NCBI RefSeq assembly: GCF_009600885.1 | Contig: NZ_VCLA01000199.1 | Coordinates: 39,653-97,013 of the forward strand | Origin: Streptomyces jumonjinensis | Lineage (GTDB): Bacteria; Actinomycetota; Actinomycetes; Streptomycetales; Streptomycetaceae | Length of the DNA stretch: 57,361 nt | Reading direction: 5' to 3' | Shown: positions 41,065 through 50,466 of the stretch, in pieces | How positions within the stretch are numbered: the stretch's first letter is position 1 | How the letters are laid out: the number at the start of each line of letters is the position of its first letter | Program-made: the position numbers and the translations under genes | The notes under the pieces: generated by a model | The model's input: the letters and a program-made list of their open reading frames with translations, nothing else | Database searches by the model: none | Told to the model about the DNA's origin: nothing

Positions 41065-43758
41065 TCAGTCCTCGTCCGGGATGGCCTGGGCGCCGTCCCG
41101 TCCAGGCATCCGGACGAAGGCCGGGTTGGTCGAGATCGCTGAAGACTCCATGTGGTCGGCCTCATCGGACGCGCCGTCGGCACGCAGTACCCGGATCAGA
41201 TCATGCAGGACCGCCGCCTGGTTCCAGTCGTACGCCCCGCCCTGGTAAATGGCCAGTGTTGCCTCCAGGTCGCTGCGTGCTTCGTCCAGCCGGCCCAGTT
41301 CGCGGTGGGCGACCCCGCGCAGGTGCCTGGCCATGGCCTCCGCGTACGCGTCGCCGGCCCGCCGGGTCACCTCGATAGCCTCGTCGAGGGGTGCCAGTGC
41401 CTCGCCCGGTCGGCCCTGCCTCAGGTGCAGCAGGCCGACGTCCCGCTGGGTGTGGGCGTACCACATGTCGTCCCCGAGCTGCCGGAACAGGCCGAGGGCC
41501 GCCTGTGCCGAGGCCCAGGCGTCGTCGAACCGTTCCATACCGGCGTACACACGGATCCGCGCGTTGTCGATGCGGCCGATCCACTGCCGCTCGCCCATCG
41601 GGCCCAGGATGTCCTCGGCCTTGTCGTAGGCCACCAGAGCGTCCTGGCGGCGGGCGAGCAATCGGTAGATCTTGCCCAGCGCGTACTGGCTCCGTGCTTC
41701 CCACACCCTGTCATTCAGGACGCCGAAGTCACGGATCGCCTGCTCCAGGAGCAGGGCGGCCTCCTCGAGCTTGCGCAGGTAGCCGAGCGTCTCGGCCAGG
41801 GTGCGCCGAAGGCGTGCCTGCGCCCGTCTGTCCCCGAACCCGTCGGTCAGCCGCAGTGCCTCCCGTTGGCTCTCCTCCGCCTTCTCGGGTTGCCCGCGCC
41901 ACCGCTGGAACTCGCCCAGCTTCTCCAGAGATGCCTGGACGTGCCACAGGTCGTTCTCCGCGCGCAGTTCCTCGACGACCGTGGTCATGTGGTCCAAGGC
42001 TGCCGGATAGTCGCTCTTGGCCCCGTAGGCACGCGCGATGACCATTCGGTCCCGTGCCGTCAGCGTGACGGCGGGATCCGGGGATCCGCCCGGCAGGAGC
42101 AGCTCCAGGGCAGCGTCCGGCAACTGGTTCCCCAGGGCGACCACGGCGCGGCCGCGACGCAGGCTCCGGACCACCCGGGCCCGCTGCTCGGCCCTCGCGT
42201 CGAAGAGATACCGGGCCGAGTCCGGGGACAGGTTCACGTCGTCGAGGAAGTACGTCAGGCCCTCGGCGATCTCCACCCCCTCGGGCTCCATGCCCAGGCG
42301 GCGGGCGCGGGTGATCGCCCACTGGATGCGTTCGCTCTCCTCCGCTACCCAGGAGCCGGCTGTCTTGCGCTCCAGGTCTCCCGCCCGCTGGCCGGATGCT
42401 TCGGTGCCGAGTTCCGGGGCCCGGCCCGCCGCCAGGTAGACGACGGCTTCCCGGTAGGCGCCGACCAGACGCTGCTCGGCGCTGCGGCGCTCCGCCGGGG
42501 GCAGAGCTTCGTACTGCTCCCGGGCGAAGACGCGCACCAGGTCGTGGAGGCTGTAGGAGGGCTCCACGTCGTCGCTCCGGTGGGCCTCCATCAGGCCTAC
42601 GCCGACGAGTTCGTCGCACACTCTTCCCGCCATCGCCGGAGTCGGCAGGATCCGCCCGACATGCCAGTCGGTCAGCCTACTCACGGGTAGGGAGGACATC
42701 AGCCCGAACGCCTGCCGTGCGCTCTCCGGCAGGTCCCGGTAGATGAGGGAGAGACATGCCTGGAGGCTGTCGTTCTCGTGGACCAGCTCGTGCAGCCGTG
42801 CGTGTTCGTCCGCGAGCCTCGCTCGCATCCGCCGGAGCGTCAGGTCCTCCCGTGCGCAGATCTTCCCGCCGACGATGCGCAGCGCCAGCGGAAGCCTGTC
42901 GCAGAACTTCACGATGTCCAGGGCCGCGCCGGGTTCCGCCGCGACGCGTTCCCGGCCCGCGTGGGCGCTGAGGATCTCCAACGCCTGTTCCTCTGCGGGG
43001 AGTTCCACCTTCAGCGGGTGGCGCCTGGTGATGTTCCCCGCCGACAGGTTCCTTCTGCTCGTCACGAGTACCGAGCATCCGGCCCCCACGGGCAGAAGCG
43101 GCTGGATCTGCTCCGTGCTGTGCGCGTTGTCGAGCACGATCAGCAGGCGCATGGCGTTCGTGAGACTTCGGAAGCGGGTGGCGCGGTCGTCGACGCTGCG
43201 GGGGATGTCCTCCTGCGCCGTCCCCAGGTTCCGGAGGAACACCTCCAGGACCTCCCCGCTGTCGCGCGGCGTGGCGGTGCCGCCTCTCAGGTCGACGTAC
43301 AGCTGACCGTCGGGGTAGTGCTCCTTGACGCGGTGCGCCGCGTGCAGGGCGAGGGCCGTCTTCCCAGTGCCGGCCGCGCCGTGGACGACGGTCACAGCAC
43401 ACTGCCCGGCGGACGGGTCCGCGGGCAGTGTGCCGCTCGTCGGGGTCGGCACATCCCGGAGCCGCTCGATGAGGCTGCTGCTGAGCACCTCCCGCCCCAC
43501 CAGTAACTGTTCCGGGGGGAGCTGGTGGCGCTCTTCCAGCCCGGCCCGTACCGACACGGCCAGGTCGTCCGCCGAGTGGCGGTACAGGAATACGGTCAGG
43601 CCGGCCATGACCACGGCCGCGCCCGCGAAGGCACCGAGCGCCCACTCGTCCTTCAGCTCACTGAAGATCAGGTCTCCGGTCATCCCGCAGACGGCCGCGA
43701 CCGCCGTGGCACTCCCGAGCAGGAGCCGCTTGCGACGGGTCTGCGCCTGAACCGACAC
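41065..43758 (-). CDS. Membrane-anchored STAND ATPase with TPR-like repeats
   Basis: An 897-residue protein. Two membrane helices (about residues 12-30 and 42-59) precede an NB-ARC-type NTPase: Walker A VVHGAAGTGKTALALHA (127-134), Walker B LRLLIVLDNA (about 200), sensor TSRRNL, and a GLPL-like RLPLALRIVGG. A winged-helix region follows (YSLHDLVRVFAREQYEA). The C-terminal 350 residues are helical tandem repeats of the TPR type. This resembles the AfsR/SARP lineage without the DNA-binding and activator domains, replaced by membrane helices. STAND proteins act as ligand-triggered switches, in signalling or defence. Codon 85 (43504-43506, plus strand) is TTA, implying bldA dependence. Confidence 0.85.
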   Translation of the reverse strand: MSVQAQTRRKRLLLGSATAVAAVCGMTGDLIFSELKDEWALGAFAGAAVVMAGLTVFLYRHSADDLAVSVRAGLEERHQLPPEQLLVGREVLSSSLIERLRDVPTPTSGTLPADPSAGQCAVTVVHGAAGTGKTALALHAAHRVKEHYPDGQLYVDLRGGTATPRDSGEVLEVFLRNLGTAQEDIPRSVDDRATRFRSLTNAMRLLIVLDNAHSTEQIQPLLPVGAGCSVLVTSRRNLSAGNITRRHPLKVELPAEEQALEILSAHAGRERVAAEPGAALDIVKFCDRLPLALRIVGGKICAREDLTLRRMRARLADEHARLHELVHENDSLQACLSLIYRDLPESARQAFGLMSSLPVSRLTDWHVGRILPTPAMAGRVCDELVGVGLMEAHRSDDVEPSYSLHDLVRVFAREQYEALPPAERRSAEQRLVGAYREAVVYLAAGRAPELGTEASGQRAGDLERKTAGSWVAEESERIQWAITRARRLGMEPEGVEIAEGLTYFLDDVNLSPDSARYLFDARAEQRARVVRSLRRGRAVVALGNQLPDAALELLLPGGSPDPAVTLTARDRMVIARAYGAKSDYPAALDHMTTVVEELRAENDLWHVQASLEKLGEFQRWRGQPEKAEESQREALRLTDGFGDRRAQARLRRTLAETLGYLRKLEEAALLLEQAIRDFGVLNDRVWEARSQYALGKIYRLLARRQDALVAYDKAEDILGPMGERQWIGRIDNARIRVYAGMERFDDAWASAQAALGLFRQLGDDMWYAHTQRDVGLLHLRQGRPGEALAPLDEAIEVTRRAGDAYAEAMARHLRGVAHRELGRLDEARSDLEATLAIYQGGAYDWNQAAVLHDLIRVLRADGASDEADHMESSAISTNPAFVRMPGRDGAQAIPDED

Positions 43759-43891
43759 CCTGTCCCCCCGGAGTCAATGTGGGCGGATGATGGCACAAAT
43801 CAACCGCCCACGACATGCGGAGGACTGAATCGAGACAGGCAGTCCGCATGCCCCCCGCGCCACACTGTCGGCAACAGGCAACGGCCGACAA

Positions 43892-44263
43892 TCAGCGAAG
43901 AATGCGCATGGATGAGATCTTGTTGCTGGCGTTACCGAGATCGCTGCTTACTGATCGTGCGCCAGCAGCGATCGAAGTTCCGGTGGAGTTCGCCCCGTAG
44001 TAGAGCACAACACGGTGGTAGGTGTTGTCGATGTACGAATCTGCCCTGCCGTCGAATCCCCATGTCGAGCCCAGGTTCTGACAGCCGTACTCGCGGAACT
44101 TCAGCATCCTTCCTTCGAACCCATTTTCGTCGAAGAGGCAGAGAGCAGGGTCCTCCACCGGATGCGCGACCGAGCGCGGGCACTCACTGGGCACAGCAGG
44201 CGCGGTAGGGGCAGCCACCATGCCACCGGTGAGGAGAGCGACGACTGCCCCACCTCCGGACAC
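43892..44263 (-). pseudogene. I36-type inhibitor, 5'-truncated
   Basis: The C-terminal 90 residues match the peptidase-inhibitor I36 / beta-gamma-crystallin-like pattern: LCLFDENGFEGRMLKFREYG, DGRADSYIDNTYHRVVLYYG and SDLGNASNKISSMRI. A signal-like stretch (AVVALLTGGMVAAPTAPAV) precedes, but the first available start in it is a GTG at 44263 with no ribosome site, and the charged N-terminal part of the signal peptide is absent. Upstream sequence looks like a transposase fragment, so the 5' end was probably replaced. I36 proteins inhibit secreted metalloproteases; this copy is likely dead. Confidence 0.6.
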
Positions 44264-44274
44264 GAACGCCCGTG

Positions 44275-44367
44275 CTGGATGTGCATCCAGAACACCGGGG
44301 TGAGCGCGCGGCGGTCCTCGTCGGTGAGCAGGCTGACCCAAAAGGATGGACAGTTCCTGCTGGTCAT
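44275..44367 (-). mobile_element. Possible transposase C-terminal fragment
   Basis: The frame FWVSLLTDEDRRALTPVFWM resembles the C-terminal segment of some Tn3-type transposases, read directly into the truncated I36 gene. Too short to be sure. The region 44368-44750 otherwise shows no gene and probably holds the promoter of the terpene synthase gene. Confidence 0.25.
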
Positions 44368-44750
44368 GGCGGCTGGAGGCGAGTTCGCCGCTCTTGCCGA
44401 AGAACAGCATGGCCGACCTGATGGCCCGCCGCCTCACCGGCGAAGCCACCCCGAACCGGCGCGGAACCTGACCCGGGGCCGAACACAAACCACCAGACCG
44501 AACACTCAGTAAGGGGTGGCTTGGGCGAGGAAGGCCATGAGGTTCGAATGGCGGGGTGCCACTCCCCCGGGAGGCCACAGTTACGCGCCCCTGATCGCCA
44601 ACCCCTATGCCTGCGGGCAGGTGGCGTGTATCGCTGCGTAACTCATCTGGGTTGTAGGCACCCCGAACGGGTGAAGGGCTCGCGTGGGCCCGGCAGGGGC
44701 CGGTGGGGACTGGCACTCTCGTCCCCAGGTCTATCTGGTGGGGGTAATCA

Positions 44751-45836
44751 ATGGGCATGAGCGGTGCTGAGCGGACCTGCTGGTTAGGAGCGAGGGCGCT
44801 GTCCGGGCCGTCCGGGCTGGGGACCGCCGCCGCGCGGATGTTCCGCCCCCGGCCGGCGTCGGTGCGTGACGACGACGGGCTGGACGGGCCGCCCCCGTTC
44901 CGGGTCGACGAGGGGCTTGGCAGGCAGATCAACGCCATGCTGCTGTCCTGGGCCGAGGGGATCGGCCTCTACGGCGGGCACCTCGACTATCTGGAGAAGT
45001 GCGACTTCGGCCGGTACGTGATGCTGACCCATCCGAACACCGACGACCGGGACCGGCTGTTCCTGGCCGGGCAATCCATGGCGGCGCTGTTCGCCCTGGA
45101 CGACTACTACGTCGACGACGTCCGGGCCGGTGCCGCCCTCGACCAGGTCGCCCGGCGGCTGTCGGTGGCCATGTCGGCCATCGACCGCCCCTACCTGACC
45201 GACCGCTACGACCGCGACACCGACCGCGCGATGCGCGCGGACCCGGTCCTGGTGGCCCTGCGCGACTACATCGATCACACGGCCCGGTACGCCACACCGC
45301 AGCAGGTCGCCCGGGTCCGCCATGAGGACCTGGCCCTCTTCGTCGCGATGGCCCAGGAATCCAACTGGCACATGCGCAAAGAGATCGCACCTGTCTGGGA
45401 GTACCTCGGATCACGCCAGGCCAACAGTTTCACCCCGTGCCTGACGCTCATCGACATCGTCGACGGCTATGAGCTCTCCCACGACCTGTATTCCCACCCG
45501 CCCGTACGCCGGGCCGTGAAACTGGCGGGTCTCATCACCGTCGTCGTCAACGACCTGCACTCCACGCTTAAGGAGAGCGACGCAGGCGTCTACCAGTTCG
45601 GTGTCCGCGAGGCGATCGCCGCCGAGGAAGGCTGCTCGTACCAGGAAGCGCACGCCCAGGGCGTGCGTCTGCACAATGACCTGATGGCCGCCTTCGACGA
45701 CCAGTGCCGCGACCTCATGCGCTGCGCGACTCCGCAGCTGGGACTGTTCCTGAACGGGCTGGAAGCCTGGCTCGCCGGGAACCGGGAATGGCACCGCACC
45801 AGCGCCCGCTACCACGACACCCGGGGCCACGACTGA
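44751..45836 (+). CDS. Terpene synthase (2-methylisoborneol synthase type)
   Basis: A 361-residue class I terpene synthase. The metal-binding Asp-rich motif is ALDDYYVDD (about 114-122, DDxxxD form) and the second motif is VVNDLHSTLKE (NDxxSxxKE). Segments such as VWEYLGSRQANSFTPCLTLI and GYELSHDLYSHP, and the N-terminal GPSGLGTAAARMF, resemble the 2-methylisoborneol synthase group, whose disordered N-termini address some members into family 2 encapsulins. The extension here is short and no encapsulin, methyltransferase or prenyl diphosphate synthase gene is adjacent. It probably cyclises a C10-C15 (possibly methylated) diphosphate. Codon 12 (44784-44786) is TTA, so production would be bldA-dependent. 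Confidence 0.85.
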   Translation: MGMSGAERTCWLGARALSGPSGLGTAAARMFRPRPASVRDDDGLDGPPPFRVDEGLGRQINAMLLSWAEGIGLYGGHLDYLEKCDFGRYVMLTHPNTDDRDRLFLAGQSMAALFALDDYYVDDVRAGAALDQVARRLSVAMSAIDRPYLTDRYDRDTDRAMRADPVLVALRDYIDHTARYATPQQVARVRHEDLALFVAMAQESNWHMRKEIAPVWEYLGSRQANSFTPCLTLIDIVDGYELSHDLYSHPPVRRAVKLAGLITVVVNDLHSTLKESDAGVYQFGVREAIAAEEGCSYQEAHAQGVRLHNDLMAAFDDQCRDLMRCATPQLGLFLNGLEAWLAGNREWHRTSARYHDTRGHD

Positions 45837-45859
45837 ACCGGACCGATGCCGAAGAGCCG

Positions 45860-45895
45860 GGCCCCGGAGGATGTCATGGCTGGTCCCCCGGGGCC
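45860..45895 (+). terminator. Possible terminator after terpene synthase
   Basis: GGCCCCGG and CCGGGGCC form an 8-base perfect inverted repeat around a 20-base loop, 24 bases after the stop. No T-tract. The following 45896-46072 contains no gene I can support. Confidence 0.4.
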
Positions 45896-46072
45896 TATCG
45901 TGTGCCCTGGGCTGGTGTCAGTTCTCTTCGGTCGGCGTGGTGGTGAGCCAGTCGGCGGCTTCGGCATCAGCCATGAGCAGCGCCTGGGTGGGGTGGGCGG
46001 TGCCCCCCTGGATGACGTGGACGCGGCCCGGGTGCGGACGGCCCTTCGGGGCGGGGCCGGCCTGCGGGGCGA

Positions 46073-46718
46073 GTGCGCCGGGTGTCGGCCGCGGCCCGGG
46101 CGAGGATTCGTGAGGACCTTGCCCTCGCCGTAGTCCTTGAAGCATGCCTGACCCGCCACAGCGGACGCCGCACCGTCATCGGCGTCACCGGGAAACTCCC
46201 CGCGCCTGCCGCTGGGACAGCGTACTCACCGGCCTCTCTTCGTCTCCGCACCGGCCGCATTGTCGTGGACGAAGTCCTCTACAACCGCGACGGCGCGCCC
46301 GCCCTGCCGAAGTCGTTCACGACCCACCTGGGTGGACTGTGGTGGGACACGGACACCGGACAGCGGGAGTTCAACCTCAAGGGCGCCTCGCGCATCGAGT
46401 CCGGGCACAGCTACATCGCGGTGCTGGTCAAGGACGAGGACACGAGCGAGTACGAGCCGGCCGCATACGGCGGCGTACTCCCCTTCGACGGGGGGCAGTG
46501 TCGGCCTTGGCGAGGTCGAAGGCAGCGCCCGTAGCACCCTCTCGGCTGCCAAGACCGTGGGTGACATGTACCAGACGCTGAAGGGTAGGACCGCCACCGA
46601 GGTCAAAGAGCTTCTGAAGGGCGCCGATCTCTACCCGGCTGCAGCTGCCAATCCCGAGCTTCCCGCAGGTCAGCGCTATGAAGAAGTGATCAAGGCCGAA
46701 GAGGCCGGCAAGCAGTAA
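46073..46718 (+). pseudogene. Frameshifted paralogue of sigma-cluster secreted protein
   Basis: Two plus-strand frames form one protein: TGRIVVDEVLYNRDGAPALP, WWDTDTGQREFNLKGASRIE, SGHSYIAVLVKDEDTSEYEP up to FDGG near 46495, then in the next frame VGLGEVEGSARSTLSAAKTV and GMYQT-type helix VGDMYQTLKGRTATEVKELL. The frame change lies in the G-run at about 46489-46494. The block order matches the protein at 11441-12187 (RVETGHRYILALDWEE ... GEGEMEG). No signal peptide can be found at the 5' end, so it is also truncated there. Confidence 0.6.
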
Positions 46719-46883
46719 GCAGGCCCACCAGATGGCCGGCGCAGCCGACAGAAAGGTCGGGCCAGTCATCCTTCTTCCGCCACCTCTTCCTCTGGCCCGG
46801 CCGCCGCCGTGCGGCCGGTGGAACCGGCGGGTCGGGTGATCCGTCCGACCACCGCGGACATCGAACTCCTAGGGGGCGGACAT

Positions 46884-47768
46884 ATGCGCAAGAGTCTGGG
46901 CGGCGCGCTGGCGGCAGTGCTCGCGGTCACGGCGACGGTCGCGGGATGCGGCGAGACCGCGTACGACGACGCGGCGCGGGGGCCGGTGATCGGGGGCACG
47001 CCCCCGGCGAAGCCGTACGACGGGCCGCTGGACGTGCCGGTCGAGGAGGTCAGCGGGGACGACGAGGACGACCCCCGGCAGATCCGGGACGCCTCCGGCG
47101 CCGCCGGGCGGGCGCTGGAGTGCGACGGGGAGGTGTACGGCGGCGGGAACAGCGACCCCTGGAGCAAGGGTGACGGCGGATCGACCCCAGAGGAGGGCCT
47201 GCAGGTCTACTTCGACATCGAGCAGCCCGATGTCCCGAGGAGCGGCTATCGCGTGGAGCGCACGGAAGGGGAGCGGGTGCTGTACTCCTTCGACGTGAAG
47301 GGCGAGACCAAGGTCGCGGTCGTCGTCGCCAAGGACCGGCCGGACCGTCCGGGCTGGGGCCCGGAGACCAGCGCCTCCTGCGACCCGGCCGAACTGCCGG
47401 CGAGCTACACCGACTCCAGGGACTACGAGATCTGGACCGACGCCCAGGGTCGCCGGGTCCCCATCACCCGGATGACCGGCTACGCCGGGGCCGAGCACTG
47501 CGACTGGCAGTCGGCGCACTTCCTGAGCCTCAACGACGGGCGGGAGGAGCAGACATACGTCCGTGACCCCGAGGGGGTGTTCTCCCCCGAGGAGTTCACC
47601 ACCCGGTACGACGGGGATGTCACCCTCCCGCGCGACGCCCGCGACACCGGCTTCCGGCTGGGCGAGCGCGCCCTCTTCCGTACGCCCGACACCTCCCGGG
47701 TGTACATCCGCACCCCCAACGGCGTCGAGCTGTGGCCCGCGCCCAAACGGAGGCTCGGCTGCGCCTGA
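46884..47768 (+). CDS. Secreted lipoprotein, function unknown
   Basis: ATG 46884 follows AGGGGGCGGA and gives 294 residues with a lipoprotein signal peptide and lipobox (GALAAVLAVTATVAGCG, lipidated Cys 22). The mature protein is acidic and beta-rich: GYRVERTEGERVLYSFDVKG, TKVAVVVAKDRPDRPGWGPE, YEIWTDAQGRRVPITRMTGY and VYIRTPNGVELWPAPKRRLG. Three or four cysteines could form disulfides. I recognise no enzyme motif. Such lipoproteins are common and taxon-restricted in Streptomyces. The next gene on the same strand starts 220 bases downstream and could be functionally linked. Confidence 0.75.
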   Translation: MRKSLGGALAAVLAVTATVAGCGETAYDDAARGPVIGGTPPAKPYDGPLDVPVEEVSGDDEDDPRQIRDASGAAGRALECDGEVYGGGNSDPWSKGDGGSTPEEGLQVYFDIEQPDVPRSGYRVERTEGERVLYSFDVKGETKVAVVVAKDRPDRPGWGPETSASCDPAELPASYTDSRDYEIWTDAQGRRVPITRMTGYAGAEHCDWQSAHFLSLNDGREEQTYVRDPEGVFSPEEFTTRYDGDVTLPRDARDTGFRLGERALFRTPDTSRVYIRTPNGVELWPAPKRRLGCA

Positions 47769-47987
47769 CAGCTTCGGGGCGGTGGTGGCGATGACCGCGC
47801 CGTCGGGACGGTCATCGGTGGGCTGCGCGGCAAGCCGGTCCCTGGCCACCTCGGGGATACGGACGCCTGCGGCAGAGTCTGCGAACGGGCACACGGGCCG
47901 GAGGCCGGCCCCGGAGCCGCCGTGAGACGATCCGCTGGTTGATCTTGAGAGGGGCGTCGGAGCTGTGGGCGACGTGAGGAGCCGGGT

Positions 47988-49088
47988 GTGAGTGTGGGTG
48001 GGGGGCAGGGCGGTTCGTCCGTGTCCGACGAGGAGTGGGAGCGGTTTCTGCGGGAATCGGTGGACGGCGCGCCGGGTGCGCCCGAGGAGCCGTCGGCGCG
48101 GGCCCGGGTGGTGGCGCGGCGGCTGCGCGAGAACCCCGGGAAGCCGGAGACGTGGCGCGCGTACTCTCCGGCCCGGCCGAAGCGGAGGAAGGCGTGGTAC
48201 GCGGTCGGGCTGCTGTCCGCGGTCGCCCTGCTCGTGGTGGCGGTGGATCCGGGGCGGGTCGCGGGCTGGTTCGGTGCTGGCGACGGGGCTGGGGAGCCGC
48301 TCGCCGCGGAGTCGGAGCGCCCCGGCGGACCGCCGTCCGCGGAGACAGCCCTGCGGCCGTCACTGGAGGAGCCGTTCAGGGGGTCGCCTGCGGCGCGCTG
48401 GGCGAGCGGCACGGTCGGGATCACGGTGCCCGCGGCCAAGGCCACCGGGTGGATGAGCACAGCTCAGGTGGAGCAGGCCCTCAACCGGACCCGGGACTTT
48501 CTCGCCGCGTCCAGCCTGGACCCGGGGGTGCTGCGCGGTGAGCGCCCCGGACGGGCGATCGCCCTGATCAACCCGCGTCAGCAGGACGTCAAGGACTTCC
48601 TGTCGACCGCGTTCCGCGCGCCGGACGAGGAGAACAACCCGCTGCTGCTCTTCAGCCGGTTCGACGACGCGCGTGTGCGCCTCGTGGGGGACGAGGTCAG
48701 GACCCGGGGCCGCATCACCTATCGGGAGGGTGAGCGCGGCGCCCTCCAGGTGGCCGCCGATGTCACCTATGTGTACCCGGTCACTCCGGCGGCGGGCGGC
48801 GGCGAGGTCGCGCGCACGGTCGTGCGGCGCGAGGTGGTGGTGAACTGGGACGATCCCGCGAAGGTGGTCACCGTGCCCGGGACGCTGTCCCTCGTCTCGT
48901 ACTCGGTCGACATGACCAACGGCGGCTGCGGCGCCGTCACCGGCTATCTCACCCCGCAGTTCGGCGCCGAGCAGCCGGTCGACGCGGGGGCCGGTCGACG
49001 CGTCGACCCGTACGACCGCAGCACGCCGATGGACGAACGGATGCGGAAGTCCGCCGGCGAGGAATGCGGAACCGCCACACGATCCTGA
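47988..49088 (+). CDS. Single-pass membrane protein, function unknown
   Basis: GTG 47988 gives 366 residues. The cytoplasmic N-terminus has the motif DEEWERFLRESVDGAPGAPE seen in Streptomyces membrane proteins that often accompany lipoproteins, followed by a basic stop (RPKRRKAWY), one membrane helix (AVGLLSAVALLVVAVD, about 72-88), and an external domain: GWMSTAQVEQALNRTRDFLA, INPRQQDVKDFLSTAF, FSRFDDARVRLVGDEVRTRG, VAADVTYVYPVTP. No catalytic motif is recognised. It may partner with the upstream lipoprotein in the cell envelope. Confidence 0.75.
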   Translation: MSVGGGQGGSSVSDEEWERFLRESVDGAPGAPEEPSARARVVARRLRENPGKPETWRAYSPARPKRRKAWYAVGLLSAVALLVVAVDPGRVAGWFGAGDGAGEPLAAESERPGGPPSAETALRPSLEEPFRGSPAARWASGTVGITVPAAKATGWMSTAQVEQALNRTRDFLAASSLDPGVLRGERPGRAIALINPRQQDVKDFLSTAFRAPDEENNPLLLFSRFDDARVRLVGDEVRTRGRITYREGERGALQVAADVTYVYPVTPAAGGGEVARTVVRREVVVNWDDPAKVVTVPGTLSLVSYSVDMTNGGCGAVTGYLTPQFGAEQPVDAGAGRRVDPYDRSTPMDERMRKSAGEECGTATRS

Positions 49089-49393
49089 GCGTGTACTCTC
49101 CCGGCGTTCGTCATGCTGCCCGCTGCGCCAGTCGGGCTCAGTGCTTCTCTCAGGCGAGGACGGCTTGGACGCGGCCCGGGTGCGAGGGCGACTTGGAGAC
49201 GGGGCGGGCCAGTGCGGGGCCCCGGGTGCCGTCGGGCAGAGGCCCCGTCGTTCTGCGGCCTGCTCTCGGTTCTGTCACCCATGAGGGTTGAAATCACCGG
49301 AGCCCAGACGGTCACGTGCCGCCGGCCTGCGGAGGACGAAGGGCCCTGGTGTGACCGCTCCCCAGACGCAGGACCACCGGCCGGATGGGGCCA

Positions 49394-49576
49394 TCAGGTG
49401 AGCGTGTGCTCGATCACGAGGTAGTGGGCCGGGGTGATGACCGTGGTGATCTCGACGGCGTGCCGGTCAGCGGTCCGGCCGGTGCGCAGGATGTCGGTGA
49501 CTGTGCGTTCCGGGGAGATTTCCAGGGCGCGGATCTCGGCTTCGATGAGCAGGCGGCTTCGGTGCCGGGCCTGCAC
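49394..49576 (-). pseudogene. GntR-type regulator, UTRA-domain end
   Basis: The frame EAEIRALEISPERTVTDILR, TGRTADRHAVEITTVITPAH, YLVIEHTLT is the C-terminal end of a UTRA effector domain of HutC/GntR-family regulators. No helix-turn-helix or rest of the domain is present. 49089-49393 shows no gene. Confidence 0.6.
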
Positions 49577-49590
49577 CTTCCGACGCGGCC

Positions 49591-49752
49591 GGCGGCGTCA
49601 CGGACGAGGTCTGGGCACGTGCCGCCGAGCACTTCGACGAGGAGCAGCTCGCCGCCCTGGTGTGCGCCATCGCACTCATCAACGCCTTCAACCGCTTGAA
49701 CGTCATCGTCCAGCAGCCCGCCGGTGACTGCCGACCCGGCCAGTTCGCATAA
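49591..49752 (+). pseudogene. AhpD-like (CMD family) C-terminal fragment
   Basis: The frame TDEVWARAAEHFDEEQLAAL, VCAIALINAFNRLNVIVQQP ends at TAA 49750-49752. This is the C-terminal pattern of carboxymuconolactone-decarboxylase/AhpD-type proteins; the CxxC active-site half is missing. It abuts the UTRA fragment in the opposite orientation. Confidence 0.6.
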
Positions 49753-50466
49753 CCCGGAGTTCCCGGGTCCGGCCGCCGGTGCCTCCCCACGGCTGCAGCA
49801 TCGCACGCCCCGGCACTCCTCACCGGGGCCCGGGGCATCGTTCCCGTCCGCCCCGGCGGCCCGGCTGATCCAGCGCGCCGGCCTGGCTGAGCTGGGCTTT
49901 CAACCCTTCTCTTACCCACTTTCTGGTGGGCCGGACGCTGGTAGGGCGGGCCGGGGAGCCGTCCTCGGGACCACGTGATCAGGACGGCCGCCATGGCGGG
50001 ATCCGGCTCGGAGCAGGCGGGCGGCCGGGGCCGGTCGGCAACACCGGGGGCAGTCCTTGCCGGCTTTGATCTTGTGGTTATCCACGATGGCAAGCGCCCG
50101 GGCAGGCGGCAAGGATGGGTTGCGTCGCGGGACGATCTTCGTCGGCCCGGCCTGGCGTCGTGAGAGTGGGCCTCCTGTGGGTCTCTCACAGCGGCAGGGA
50201 CCGAGTCATCCGGGAGGGTGGGGGCGGTGTCGTGTTCCGTCCCCGACCTTTCTCCATGATGCGTCGTCTGGCTCGCGACTGGAGCGACATCACGTGTTCC
50301 GACACCCGGTCCCACCTTCCATGAGCGATCCACTGAAGACATCCGACTCGGCACGCTGCCAGTACATCCCGGCCCAGACCACCAGCCGTTGCGCTGCTTC
50401 CTGGCCGTGCCTGAACAGGTGACCCGGCGGCGGCCGGCCCACACGTATTGAGTCCTAAGGAGCGTT
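49753..50466. other. Gap without a supportable gene
   Basis: About 700 bases ahead of the methyltransferase pair. Several short frames exist on both strands but none has a start site plus a family pattern. The last 100 bases probably hold the promoter for 50467. Confidence 0.4.

Noticed and set aside
43892..44263. Intact secreted I36 inhibitor
   Set aside because: The domain is present but no proper start or complete signal peptide exists, and upstream sequence looks foreign.
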